Positions 25,539 to 34,652 of a stretch of DNA of 64,000 nt are shown here, piece by piece. The stretch spans positions 310,001 to 374,000 of the forward strand of contig CAWHBT010000001.1 of NCBI GenBank assembly GCA_963827595.1. Reading direction: 5' to 3'. Numbering within the stretch: the first letter of the stretch is position 1; every line of letters begins with the position of its first letter. The notes under the pieces are model-generated. The model saw only the letters and a program-made list of their open reading frames with translations. It made no database searches and had not been told where the DNA came from. The position numbers and the translations under genes were made by a program. The DNA is from DATEDA01 sp963827595. GTDB lineage: Bacteria > Pseudomonadota > Gammaproteobacteria > Burkholderiales > SG8-39.

Positions 25539-26438
25539 TCATCCAGCGGCGCGGTAGATCAGGTTCTCGAACGAGCGCTCTTTCAGGTGCTGGTCGAGGC
25601 CCCAGCGCTTCACCTGCTCGAACACCCCGTCGAATTCGTCGCGGGGAATCGGCTGGTAGACGAAGCGCTCGCCGCGGGTGAAGCGGCTGAAGTCCCATGT
25701 CCGATCCTGGAACTCGGGCGGCACCGAGTGCTTCCACAGCTGCAGATACCTCGGCAGATCCGCTTCGAGCGCCCGTTCGGCGCGATCGAGACCGCGCAGA
25801 TAACCGGTGACGCCGGCCTTCGGCGCGGACTCCGGAACCCACCACAGCGTGTGGAACTCGTCGGCCATGACCTCGCGCAGGCCGAGCTGCCGCGCCATGT
25901 CGATCTGCGGCGGAAGCAGGCTCGCCGCGTCGATCTCGCCGTCGAGCAGCGCCTTCAGGCGCGCGCCGAACCCGCCGACGTTCACTGCCTTGATGTGCTC
26001 GAGCGGCAGGTACTTCTCCAGCCGCCACGGCACGTTGAAGTGGCTGCCGGCGCGCATCCCGACGGCGATCGGAACGTCCCGCAGGTCCTCGGGCTTGCGG
26101 ACCCTCGAGTCCGGTCGCACGAAGATTGCCCACGGCGACACGCCGTAGCAGTCGGGGACCACCTTGCCCATGCCGGCGCTCGCGTTGCTGACCGTTCCCC
26201 ACAGGCACGCGCACTGGATGACTTGCTCGCTCCCGCCTTCGGTGTAGGGCTTGTCCTGCGGCCGCTTGAAATAGTCCATCCCCTTCCAGCTCGACTGGGT
26301 GCCGCGGAACGTCTTCCAGTCGAGCTCGACGTCCAGTCCCTCGTCGGCAAAGAACCCCTCCTCGTAGGCGACGAAGTCGTTGAGGCCCATGCCCTTCGGG
26401 GCGACCTTGACGCGCAGCAGCTCCTTGGTGGTTCCCAT
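25539..26438 (-). CDS. NMT1/SsuA-like substrate-binding-fold protein without signal peptide
   Basis: A 299-residue protein with the periplasmic-binding-protein type II fold. VAPKGMGLNDFVAYEEGFFADEGLDVEL matches the opening of NMT1/SsuA-type proteins, and AIFVRPDSRVRKPEDLRDVPIAVG and LLDGEIDAASLLPP follow. The N-terminus (MGTTKELLRVKV) has no signal peptide and no membrane or ATPase partner is adjacent. It could be a cytoplasmic ligand-binding or enzyme-like member of the family, for example a decarboxylase-type protein. Function not assignable. Confidence 0.75.
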   Translation of the reverse strand: MGTTKELLRVKVAPKGMGLNDFVAYEEGFFADEGLDVELDWKTFRGTQSSWKGMDYFKRPQDKPYTEGGSEQVIQCACLWGTVSNASAGMGKVVPDCYGVSPWAIFVRPDSRVRKPEDLRDVPIAVGMRAGSHFNVPWRLEKYLPLEHIKAVNVGGFGARLKALLDGEIDAASLLPPQIDMARQLGLREVMADEFHTLWWVPESAPKAGVTGYLRGLDRAERALEADLPRYLQLWKHSVPPEFQDRTWDFSRFTRGERFVYQPIPRDEFDGVFEQVKRWGLDQHLKERSFENLIYRAAG

Positions 26439-26498
26439 GCCCGCCTCCTGGTACGTCCGGATATCGTGGTTACTATACTCGCTCGACCCGGGGCGCCG

Positions 26499-27374
26499 TC
26501 AGCGCGTCGTGGCCACCGGACCCGCGCGCAGCGGCCGGAAGAGGAACAGCGCCGCGATCACGAGCGCAGCGCCGGCGAGCTGGATCGGCGCCAGGTACTG
26601 CTTCAGCAGCACGGCCGCGAGAATCACGGTCGCGATTGGCTCGAAGTTCATGTAGAAGCCGGTCTTCACCGGCCCGAGCATGGTGATCGCGACGAAGAGA
26701 CCGATCATCCCGAACGCGTAGAAGAACGGCAGCGCGACGATCCCGGTCCAGCCCGCCGGCGAGGCGGGCGGCTGCAGCGCGCCGGTCACGGCGATGACGA
26801 CCATGAAGATCACCGCCGCCGTCAGCGTCATCCAGAAGTTCGCTGGGCGGCTGTCCCGGCCGTGGAAGTAGTGGCCGGTCAGCAGGAACACGGTCGACCA
26901 CGCAAACGCGCTCAACACGGCGAGCCACACGCCGCGCGCCTGGGCGGCGGTGAAATCGACGTCTAGCGCCAGCCCCACGCCGACGAACGCGAGCACCAGT
27001 CCGCAGACGCTCCGCCAGTTGAAGCGCTCCTTGCCGAGCGCCCAGGCCGCGGCGGTCGTGATGGCGGGCCAGAGGTAGAAGATCAGGACCGCCAGCGGCA
27101 CCGGGATCTCGCCCATTGCCGCATTGATCGTGTAGTTGTTCAGGCAAAGCACGACGCCGATGGCGACGGCGATCGTGAGCTCGCGCCGCGGCATCGCCAC
27201 GCGCACGCCCGCGATCCGGAAGTACGCGAGAAACAGCGCCACCACGCCGAGCGTCCGAACGGTCACGACCGTGAGCGGGTTGCCCCCGCCCTCGAGCGCG
27301 AGCCCGGTGCACACCCCGACCATGGACAACGACGTGGCGAAGACCAGCACGTGGGCGGGGGTCGGGGTGCGCAT
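26499..27374 (-). CDS. DMT-superfamily exporter (EamA)
   Basis: A 291-residue, ten-helix inner-membrane protein with two EamA repeats. Key segments are PVPLAVLIFYLWPAITTAAAWALG and IALPFFYAFGMIGLFVAITMLGPVKTGFYMNFEP, which are the duplicated EamA signatures. I chose ATG 27374 directly before the first helix; the frame is open to 27443. Members export amino acids or other metabolites. The gene is divergent from the liv operon. Confidence 0.85.
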   Translation of the reverse strand: MRTPTPAHVLVFATSLSMVGVCTGLALEGGGNPLTVVTVRTLGVVALFLAYFRIAGVRVAMPRRELTIAVAIGVVLCLNNYTINAAMGEIPVPLAVLIFYLWPAITTAAAWALGKERFNWRSVCGLVLAFVGVGLALDVDFTAAQARGVWLAVLSAFAWSTVFLLTGHYFHGRDSRPANFWMTLTAAVIFMVVIAVTGALQPPASPAGWTGIVALPFFYAFGMIGLFVAITMLGPVKTGFYMNFEPIATVILAAVLLKQYLAPIQLAGAALVIAALFLFRPLRAGPVATTR

Positions 27375-27525
27375 CGGCGTCGGGTTCTTGTCGGTTGGGC
27401 GCCGCGGGCTCGCGCACGACGTCGCTGCCGACGGGCGCGGCAACCCCGTGAGTCTGCCACGCCCGGCACGTCATCGGCGTGGGGCATCCCGCGCACGTTG
27501 ACCGCGGACGGCGGGCGGCGGGCGA

Positions 27526-27554
27526 TTGCCGGGGCCCGCGGACTGAATTAGGAT
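27526..27554 (+). promoter_or_regulatory. Candidate sigma-70 promoter of the liv operon
   Basis: TTGCCG (27526-27531), 17 nt, TAGGAT (27549-27554), 36 nt before ATG 27591. Each box matches four of six consensus bases, with ideal spacing, in an otherwise GC-rich gap. Confidence 0.5.
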
Positions 27555-27590
27555 GCCGCGTTGGCTACCGTCACCTGAGGAGGGACAATC

Positions 27591-28802
27591 ATGATTACGA
27601 GATCCACACTGCGGCAGGTGCTCGCCGCGGGAATGGCCGCGGCGCTCGCCGCGGGCGCGCAGGCGCAGACCGTCAAGGTCGGCGTGAAGCTGACCTATAC
27701 CGGGATCGGCGCCGAGTTCGCGCAGCAGGTCGACCGCGGCATGCAGCAGTTCATCAAGCTCAACCCCGGCGCGTTCGGGTCGTGCAAGATCGAGCTCGTC
27801 AAGCGCGACGGCAAGAACCCGGGCGGCGCCGACGCCAAGATCGCGGTCCAGGAGCTGATCACGCAGGACAAGGTCGACCTGATCGCCGGCGTCATCTACT
27901 CGGGCAACGCGATTGCCACCGCGCCGCTCGTGGACGCCGCCAAGAAGCCGATGATCATCATGAACGCCGGCACGGCGTGGATCACGAACCTGTCGCCGTA
28001 CATCGCGCGCGTGTCGTTCTCGATGTGGCACGCCGGGCACGCGATGGGCGATGCGGCGGCGAAGACCCTCAAGGCGAAGACCGCGGTAGTCGGCTACAGC
28101 GACTTCCCTCCGGGCAAAGACAGCCTGGATGCGTTCAAGACCGCGTTCGAGGCCGCCGGCGGCAAGGTGATCGACGAGATCCCGATGGGCGGCCCGGCGC
28201 AGGTGCCCGACTTCACGCCGTTCTTCCAGCGCGCCAAGGACAAGAAGCCCGACGTGTTCTTCGTCTTCGTCCCGGCCGGCGATCACGCCGTGGGCGTGGT
28301 CAAGACCTACGCCGCGCTCGGCATGCGCGACGCCGGCATCAAGCTGATCGGGCCGGGCGACATCACGCAGGACTTCAAGCTGCAGGCGATGGGCAAGGAC
28401 GCGGTCGGGCTGATCACCATGCACCACTATCACGCCGACCTCGACAACGCCGCGAACAAGCGCCTCGTCGCCTCGTGGAAGAAGGACTACGGCGCCGACA
28501 CGACGCCGGACTTCATGGCCGTCCAGGGCTACGACGGCATGGCGGCGATCGCGCACGTGGTGCGCACGCTCAACTGCCAGATCGATCCCGACAAGGCGAT
28601 GGCGGCGCTCAAGGGCTGGAAGTTCGCCGACAGCCCGCGCGGCCCGATCATGATCGACCCCGCGACGCGCGACGTGGTGATGAACGAGTACCTGAGCGAG
28701 CTCACCATGAAGGACGGGCGTCTCTATCAGCGCACGATCGGCACGACCCAGAACGTGAAGGACATGTGCAAGGAGCTCAAGGTCGGCCGGTGCGGCAAGT
28801 AG
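27591..28802 (+). CDS. Branched-chain amino acid-type ABC transporter receptor
   Basis: A 403-residue periplasmic binding protein type I (LivK/LivJ-like). The signal ends AGAQAQ near residue 25. VKVGVKLTYTGIGAEFAQQVDRGMQQF and DLIAGVIYSGNAIATAPLVDAAKKP are the expected receptor blocks, and PAQVPDFTPFFQRAKDKKPDVFFVF forms the second lobe. The ligand may be an amino acid, an aromatic acid or an amide, as for the broader family. CTGAGGAGGGAC precedes the ATG. It is first in the operon and is followed by a strong terminator before livH. Confidence 0.92.
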   Translation: MITRSTLRQVLAAGMAAALAAGAQAQTVKVGVKLTYTGIGAEFAQQVDRGMQQFIKLNPGAFGSCKIELVKRDGKNPGGADAKIAVQELITQDKVDLIAGVIYSGNAIATAPLVDAAKKPMIIMNAGTAWITNLSPYIARVSFSMWHAGHAMGDAAAKTLKAKTAVVGYSDFPPGKDSLDAFKTAFEAAGGKVIDEIPMGGPAQVPDFTPFFQRAKDKKPDVFFVFVPAGDHAVGVVKTYAALGMRDAGIKLIGPGDITQDFKLQAMGKDAVGLITMHHYHADLDNAANKRLVASWKKDYGADTTPDFMAVQGYDGMAAIAHVVRTLNCQIDPDKAMAALKGWKFADSPRGPIMIDPATRDVVMNEYLSELTMKDGRLYQRTIGTTQNVKDMCKELKVGRCGK

Positions 28803-28831
28803 CGCCGCCCGCCCGTTCCCGCATCGTCCCC

Positions 28832-28865
28832 GCCGCCGCCCCCACCACGGGCGGCGGCTTTTTTT
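28832..28865 (+). terminator. Rho-independent terminator between receptor and permease genes
   Basis: A perfect 10-bp stem, GCCGCCGCCC (28832-28841) with GGGCGGCGGC (28849-28858), a 7-nt loop and a run of seven T (28859-28865). It sits 29 nt after the receptor stop. Partial read-through would give more receptor than permease. Confidence 0.92.
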
Positions 28866-28887
28866 CGGCGCCGGGCCCGCCCGCGCG

Positions 28888-29751
28888 ATGGACCTGATCA
28901 GCATCGCCCTCGGGGGCATCGCTGCCGGCATGGTGCTGTTCATCGTGTCGGTGGGGCTCTCGGTCACGATGGGGCTCATGGGGTTCGTGAACCTCGCCCA
29001 CGGCGGGTTCGCGATGCTCGGCGGCTACGTGATCGTGCAGGCGATGAAGTCGTGGGGCCTGCCGTTCTTCGCCGCGCTCGCGATCGGCTTCGTCGCGATC
29101 GCGGCGCTGGCGGCGCTGCTCGAGCGCACCCTCTACGCGCGGCTGTACCGCGCCTCCGAGCTCGACCAGGTGCTGTTCACGATCGGGCTCGTGTTCGTGA
29201 TGATCGCGTCGATCACGATCGTCTTCGGCCCCGAGACACGGACGGTGGTGCTGCCCGAGTGGCTCCGCGGCCAGACCGACCTCGGCTTCATCCGCTACCG
29301 CACCTACAGCCTGGCGATCATCGCCGCCGGCACGGCGCTGGTGGTCGCGCTGTGGCTCGGATTCGAGCGCACCCGCATCGGCGCCAGGATCCGCGCCGCG
29401 GTCGACAACCGGCGCATGGCCGAATCGCTCGGCGTCGACGTCGGCCGGCTCTTCACCATCACGTTTGCGCTCGGCGGCGGCCTCGCGGCGGTGGGCGCCG
29501 GGCTCGGCGCCGAGATCCTCGGCCTCGACCCGCAGTACCCGCTGCGCTATCTCGTGTACTTCCTGATCGTGGTCGCGGTCGGCGGCCTGGGACGCGTCAC
29601 CGGCGTGTTCTTCGCCGCGCTGCTGATCGGCGTGCTCGACTTCGCCCTCAAGATCTACTTCCCGAAGGGCGGCACGATGTTCATCTACGCCCTCACCCTG
29701 GTGCTGCTGCTCTGGCGGCCGCAGGGCCTCTTCGGCCGGCGCGCGGGATGA
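28888..29751 (+). CDS. livH: Branched-chain amino acid-type ABC transporter permease LivH
   Basis: A 287-residue inner-membrane permease. GLSVTMGLMGFVNLAHGGFAMLGGYV is the LivH signature, and RAAVDNRRMAESLGVDVGRLFTITFALGGGLAAVGAGLGAE is the coupling-helix region that contacts the ATPase. It has about eight helices. It starts 23 nt after the terminator hairpin. The stop overlaps livM by 4 nt (ATGA). The start is ATG 28888. Confidence 0.93.
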   Translation: MDLISIALGGIAAGMVLFIVSVGLSVTMGLMGFVNLAHGGFAMLGGYVIVQAMKSWGLPFFAALAIGFVAIAALAALLERTLYARLYRASELDQVLFTIGLVFVMIASITIVFGPETRTVVLPEWLRGQTDLGFIRYRTYSLAIIAAGTALVVALWLGFERTRIGARIRAAVDNRRMAESLGVDVGRLFTITFALGGGLAAVGAGLGAEILGLDPQYPLRYLVYFLIVVAVGGLGRVTGVFFAALLIGVLDFALKIYFPKGGTMFIYALTLVLLLWRPQGLFGRRAG

Positions 29752-30752
29752 TGAACGCGCCCGAGCTCGGGCTGCCGGCCGCGCGGGCGCTCGCCGAGCG
29801 CCATCGCGTCAAGTGGTGGGAGGCGCTGCCCTGGCTCGCCGGCATTGCGGTGTTCTTCCTGCTGCCGAACTACCTCGCGTTCACCACCCAGCTCGTGATC
29901 ACGATCCTGTTCGCGCTGTCCCTCGACCTCGTGCTGGGATACGCCGGCATCGTCACCCTCGGCCACGCAGCGTTCTTCGGCGCCGGCGCCTACACCGTCG
30001 GCATGCTCGCGGCGCATGCGGGCTGGAACGAGCCGCTGAGCGGACTGGCGGCGGCCGCGCTGGTCGCCGGCGCGATCGGCCTGGTGAGCGGCTACGTCCT
30101 GCTGCGCACGCAGGGCCTGACGCTGCTGATGCTGACCCTGTGCACCATGGCGCTGCTCGAGGAGGGCGCCAACATGGGGCACCACTACACCGGCGGCTTC
30201 GACGGCATGCCGGGCCTGCAGTTCCTGCCGATCCTCGGCCTGTTTCCCTTCGACCTGCTGTACTACAAGTCGCAGTACCTCTACGCCCTGGTCGTGCTCT
30301 TCGTATGCTTCGTCCTGGTGCGGATGCTGGTGTATTCGCCGTTCGGCCAGAGCCTCACCGGGATCCGCGAGAACGTGCTGCGCATGCACGCCGTCGGCGC
30401 CCCGGTGCGCCGCCGCCTGGTGATCGTCTACGCCATCTCGGCCGCGATCGCCGGCGTCGCGGGGGCGCTGTTCACGCAGGCCAACGCCTACGTGAATCTC
30501 GCCACGCTCGGCCTCGACCGCGCCGCCGGCGTCCTGATCATCCTGATCCTCGGCGGCTACGGCCGGCTCTACGGCGCTTTCGTCGGCGCGATCGCGTACA
30601 TGGTGCTCGAGCACGTGCTCGCCAAGGCCTACCCCACCGCGTGGCAGCTCGGCATCGGGTTGCTGCTGGTCGCCGTCGCGCTCTACGCCCGGAACGGCAT
30701 CCTCGGGCTCGTCGAAGCGCTGCGGCACCGCGCGCGCGGGAGCGACCGCTGA
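29748..30752 (+). CDS. livM: Branched-chain amino acid-type ABC transporter permease LivM
   Basis: A 334-residue permease partner of LivH. It has a hydrophilic N-terminus, then LSLDLVLGYAGIVTLGHAAFFGAGAYTVGML (the LivM signature) and the coupling segment GIRENVLRMHAVGAPVRRRLVIVYAISAAIAGVAGALF. ATG 29748 overlaps the livH stop; a second ATG at 29751 is an alternative. Its stop overlaps the livG start by one base. Confidence 0.93.
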   Translation: MMNAPELGLPAARALAERHRVKWWEALPWLAGIAVFFLLPNYLAFTTQLVITILFALSLDLVLGYAGIVTLGHAAFFGAGAYTVGMLAAHAGWNEPLSGLAAAALVAGAIGLVSGYVLLRTQGLTLLMLTLCTMALLEEGANMGHHYTGGFDGMPGLQFLPILGLFPFDLLYYKSQYLYALVVLFVCFVLVRMLVYSPFGQSLTGIRENVLRMHAVGAPVRRRLVIVYAISAAIAGVAGALFTQANAYVNLATLGLDRAAGVLIILILGGYGRLYGAFVGAIAYMVLEHVLAKAYPTAWQLGIGLLLVAVALYARNGILGLVEALRHRARGSDR

Positions 30753-31504
30753 TGGCGGCGCTTCTCGAGACCCGGCAGCTCTGCAAGAGCTTCGGCGCGC
30801 TCGAGGTGGCGCGCGACATCGACTTCCGCCTGGAGCGCGGGGCGCGCCACGCGCTGATCGGGCCGAACGGTGCGGGCAAGACGACGCTCGTCAACCTGCT
30901 CACCGGCGTCGTGCCGCCGTCGCGCGGCGCAGTGCTGCTCGACGGGGAGGACCTCACGCCGCTGCCGCCGGCGAAGCGGGTGAAGCGCGGCATCGCGCGC
31001 ACCTTCCAGATCAACCAGCTGTTCCGTGGCCTGACGGTGCTCGACAACGTGTACATCGCGGTCGCCGAGCGCCTCGGCGTGGGCGGATCGATGCTCCGCC
31101 CCGCCGGCCGGCGCGCGGACGTGATCGCGGAGGCGACGGGCCTGCTCCGCACGCTGCGGCTCGAGGCCGACGCCGGGCGCCGCATCCACGAGCTGCCCTA
31201 TGGCCGCCAGCGCCTGGTCGAGATCGCGATCGCGCTCGGCCTGAACCCCCGGGTGCTCCTGCTCGACGAGCCCGCCGCCGGCATCCCGAGCGCGGAGAGC
31301 CACATCCTGCTCGATGCGATCGCCGGGTTGCCGAAGGACATCGCCGTACTCATCATCGAGCACGACATGGACCTCGTGTTCCGCTTCGCCGAGCGCATCA
31401 CCGTGCTGGTGAGCGGCGCGATCTTCGCCGAGGGATCGCGCGCCGAGATCGCCGCCAACCGCGAGGTGCGGGCCGTGTACCTGGGCAGCGCCGTCGATGC
31501 CTGA
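30752..31504 (+). CDS. livG: Branched-chain amino acid-type ABC transporter ATPase LivG
   Basis: A 250-residue ABC ATPase. Walker A is GPNGAGKTT near residue 39, the LivG family block is RGIARTFQINQLFRGLTVLDNV, the signature loop LPYGRQRLVEIA (a variant of LSYGEQR), Walker B VLLLDEPAAG and the switch His IIEHDMDLVF. It energises LivHM import together with LivF. ATG overlaps the livM stop by one base. Confidence 0.93.
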   Translation: MAALLETRQLCKSFGALEVARDIDFRLERGARHALIGPNGAGKTTLVNLLTGVVPPSRGAVLLDGEDLTPLPPAKRVKRGIARTFQINQLFRGLTVLDNVYIAVAERLGVGGSMLRPAGRRADVIAEATGLLRTLRLEADAGRRIHELPYGRQRLVEIAIALGLNPRVLLLDEPAAGIPSAESHILLDAIAGLPKDIAVLIIEHDMDLVFRFAERITVLVSGAIFAEGSRAEIAANREVRAVYLGSAVDA

Positions 31505-32199
31505 CGCGCTCGCGGCTCCGCGACGTCTCGGCCGGCTACGGCGAGACCGTGGTGCTGGAGGGCATCGATCTCGTGCTGCCGGCCGGCGAGAGCCTGAGCG
31601 TCATCGGCCGCAACGGCGTCGGCAAGTCGACCCTGCTCGCCACCGTCATGGGCCACACCACGCTGCACTCGGGCGAGATCGCGCTCGACGGGCGCCGCAT
31701 CGACGCCGCGCCGGTCCACCGCCGCGCGCTCGCCGGGCTCGGCTTCGTGCCGCAGGAGCGGGAGATCTTTCCGTCGCTATCGGTGCGCGAGAACCTCGAG
31801 CTGGGCGCGCGGCCCGGTCACTGGACGCTCGAGCGCGTCTTCGAGCTGTTCCCCAACCTGAAGGAGCGCCTCGGCCACGCCGGCAACCACCTCTCCGGCG
31901 GCGAGCAGCAGATGCTCGCGATCGCGCGCGCTCTCATGACGAATCCGGGCGTGCTGCTGATGGACGAGCCGACCGAGGGGCTCGCGCCGCTGATCGTCGA
32001 GGCGCTCGCGCAGGTACTGCTGCGCCTGCGCGGCGCGGGCCGGCTCTCGATCGTCCTGGTCGAGCAGAACAGCCGCGTCGCCCTCGGCTTCTCCGAGCGC
32101 ACCGTGGTCATGGACAAGGGTCGGATCGTGTACGACGGTCCGTCCGCGCGGCTGCGCGACGACCCCGACTACCTGGCGAGCCTGATCGCGGCGGAGTAG
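31497..32199 (+). CDS. livF: Branched-chain amino acid-type ABC transporter ATPase LivF (apparent frameshift in the first 10 codons)
   Basis: The ATPase body is complete: AGYGETVVLEGIDLVLPAGES, Walker A GRNGVGKST, the signature LSGGEQQMLAIARAL, Walker B VLLMDEPTEGLAP and the switch His-like Gln of VLVEQNS. No ATG, GTG or TTG start exists in this frame before GTG 31549, which would cut off the first strand. ATG 31497, overlapping the livG stop, is in another frame; removing one base near 31512-31517 joins it as MPDALALRDVSAGYGET, a normal LivF start. A one-base insertion (or a CTG start at 31501) explains the data. Confidence 0.88.
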
Positions 32200-33107
32200 T
32201 GGCCAAGGCAACTGCAGGTGGCCCGGCCCGCGTTCACCACCCGCTGCGGGCCGCGGCGTGGATGGGCGGCGCCCTGCTCTGCTTCTCGCTCATGGCGGTC
32301 GCGGTGCGCGAGCTCCTCGACACCATGGGCACGTTCGAGATCCTGTTCTTTCGCGCCTCCGTCTCGTTCCTCATCGTGCTCGCCGTCCTGCCGCGCTACG
32401 GGATCGCGGCGCTCCGCACCCGGCGGATCGGCCTCCACGCGACCCGCAACGTCCTGCACTTCGGCGGGCAGGCCGCATGGGTCTACGCGATCGGGGTGCT
32501 GCCGCTTGCCACCGTGTTCGCCATCGAATTCACCATGCCGGTGTGGACGGCGGTGCTCGCGATGCTCGTGCTCGGCGAACGGCTCAACCAGGGGCGGATC
32601 GTCATGCTCGTGCTGGGGCTCGTCGGCATCCTGATCATCCTCAGGCCCGGCCTCACCGTCGTGCATCCGGGGGCGCTCGCGACCCTCGTCGCGGCCGTCG
32701 CCTTTGCCTCGGTGATGGTGGCGACCAAACGGCTGTCGGCGACCGACTCGCCGCTCGCCGTGCTCTTCTACATGTCGGTCATCCAGATCCCGCTCGGGCT
32801 CGCCACGGCGCTTCCGGGCTGGGTCGCGCCGACCGCCGCGGACCTGCCCTGGATCGTCGCCGTCGGGGGCGCGGGCTTCGGCTCGCACTACTGCCTGACC
32901 CGGGCCTTCATGCTCGCCGAGGCCACCTTCGTCGTCCCCCTGGACTTCCTCCGGTTGCCGCTGATCGCCGTGGTTGGCGCGATCTTCTACGGCGAGCCGA
33001 TCGAACTCCTGACCCTGCTCGGGGCGGCCGTGATCTGTGCCGGAATTTATTACAGTCTGACCCGCGAACGGCTGCCCCGGGTGGCGGCCCCACACCCCCG
33101 CGGGTAG
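32199..33107 (+). CDS. DMT-superfamily exporter (EamA)
   Basis: A 302-residue ten-helix transporter with two EamA repeats: FRASVSFLIVLAVLPRYG and FAIEFTMPVWTAVLAMLVLGERLNQG in the first, and YCLTRAFMLAEATFVVPLDFLRLPLIAVVGAIFYGEP in the second. GTG 32199 overlaps the livF TAG by one base, so it is the last gene of the liv operon. The later ATG 32262 would cut into the first helix. Coupling an exporter to an importer suggests a metabolite-exchange or overflow role. Confidence 0.87.
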   Translation: MAKATAGGPARVHHPLRAAAWMGGALLCFSLMAVAVRELLDTMGTFEILFFRASVSFLIVLAVLPRYGIAALRTRRIGLHATRNVLHFGGQAAWVYAIGVLPLATVFAIEFTMPVWTAVLAMLVLGERLNQGRIVMLVLGLVGILIILRPGLTVVHPGALATLVAAVAFASVMVATKRLSATDSPLAVLFYMSVIQIPLGLATALPGWVAPTAADLPWIVAVGGAGFGSHYCLTRAFMLAEATFVVPLDFLRLPLIAVVGAIFYGEPIELLTLLGAAVICAGIYYSLTRERLPRVAAPHPRG

Positions 33108-33262
33108 CGCTGCGCAGCAGCAGCGCCGGCGCGAGGTTGACACCCGCCGATCGGCTATCTAGAGTGATTCTGATCGCATCTCGAAAGCTGCAGCAGAGGT
33201 GCGGAGCCGAAGAAGCGCTCGCCGTCGCGTGTCCCGCGATCCCAACGGATAGGGAGGTGCTC

Positions 33263-34571
33263 ATGGGATCCTCAGCCAGATTTCTCGTGGGGTTTCTCCT
33301 GGTGGCTGCCTCCGCGGCCTTGGCGACCCCCGCCTCCGCGCACGACATCCGCATCCGCGTGATCCGGGATGCTGACGGCATCCCCATCCCTTGCGTCGGG
33401 GACCCCAACTGCCACAACCGTTTCCACCCGACGATCCCGCCCATCGCCCGCGTGGACCCGGGCGACACCGTGGTCTTCGAGACCCGCGACGCGTTCGACA
33501 ACCAGTTCAACTTCGAATCGCGTCCGGCCGACGTGGCCGGCGCCGACGCGAGCCGGATTCATCCCTTGACCGGCCCGGTCTTCGTGAGGGGCGCCGGGCC
33601 GGGCGATGTGCTCGAGGTGACGCTCCTGAGCATCGAGCCGGGCCCGGACCGGTTCGGGTACACCGTCCTCTTTCCGGGCTTCGGCTTCCTCCGCGACCTG
33701 TTCACGGCGCCGGACATCGCGCGCTGGCGGTTGCGGGGCGGCTTCGCGCGCTCGACGGACATGCCAGGCATCCGGATCCCGGCCAACGGCTTTCCGGGCA
33801 CGATCGGTGTGGCGCCCAGTCAGGCGCTCGTGTCGACGATCCTCGCCCGTGAGGCGGCGCTCGCCGCAGCCGGAGGCTTCGTCCTGCTACCGGACACGAC
33901 CAACGGGGCGCCCCCGGCCGTGTGCGGGCCGGGCGGGACCCAGGCCGCAAGCTGCCTCCGCACCATCCCGCCCCGCGAGAACGGCGGCAACATGGACATC
34001 AAACAGATGGTGGAGGGCACGCGGCTGCTCTTTCCTTGCTACGTCCGGGGCTGCCTGCTGTCCATCGGCGACGTCCATTTCGCCCAGGGCGACGGCGAAG
34101 TGGCCGGCACCGCGATCGAGATGAACGCGACCGTCAAGGTGAAGCTGGCCGTCCGGAAGGGCCAGGCCTTCCTGCTCGGCAATCGCCCGGCGTTCGAGGG
34201 TGGCTCGGAGCTCAAGAAGCTGGCGCCGGAGAAGTTCTACGCCACCGTGGGCTACCCCCTGAAGGCAGCGGGCGAAGTGCCGCCAACACACGAGGCGCGA
34301 TTATTTCAACCCCGCTGTGCTCGCGCCGCTCGAGAACCTGTCCGAGGATCTCACCCTGGCCGCGCGCGACGCGCTCCGCAAGATGATTGACTATCTCATG
34401 AAAGCAAGGGGGCTCACCGCGCATCAAGCCTACGTGCTGGCGAGCGTGGCCGTCGACCTGCGGATCGGGAATCTCGTGGACGTCCCGAACTTCGCGGTCT
34501 CCGCGCAGCTGCCGCTGGAGGTCTTTGTCGGGCACCGGCACAGGGGCCACCGCGACGACGACGACGACTGA
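33263..34571 (+). pseudogene. Acetamidase/formamidase family protein with signal peptide, frameshifted near its C-terminus
   Basis: The gene encodes an FmdA/AmdA-family amidohydrolase fold. A Sec signal is present (cleavage after ASA, about residue 27). PGDTVVFETRDAFDNQFN, HPLTGPVFVRGAGPGDVLEVTLL and GGNMDIKQMVEGTRLLFPCYV...LLSIGDVHFAQGDGE are the family's core blocks. Near 34292-34299 the frame shifts by one extra base. The +1 frame continues DYFNPAVLAPLENLSEDLT...YVLASVAVDLRIGNLVDVPNF to the stop at 34571, restoring a protein of about 435 residues. A periplasmic formamidase is less usual than the cytoplasmic form. Confidence 0.85.
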
Positions 34572-34652
34572 CGGCCCTCCGCAGGGCCTCGCTTTGTCGC
34601 CGCTGGGCTTCGTCCGGGGTGCGCACCCTTCGTAGTCAGGCCTGACGACGAC

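Noticed and set aside
24261..26966. 901-codon plus-strand frame opposite the TAXI and TRAP genes
   Set aside because: Antisense shadow of three well-supported minus-strand genes.
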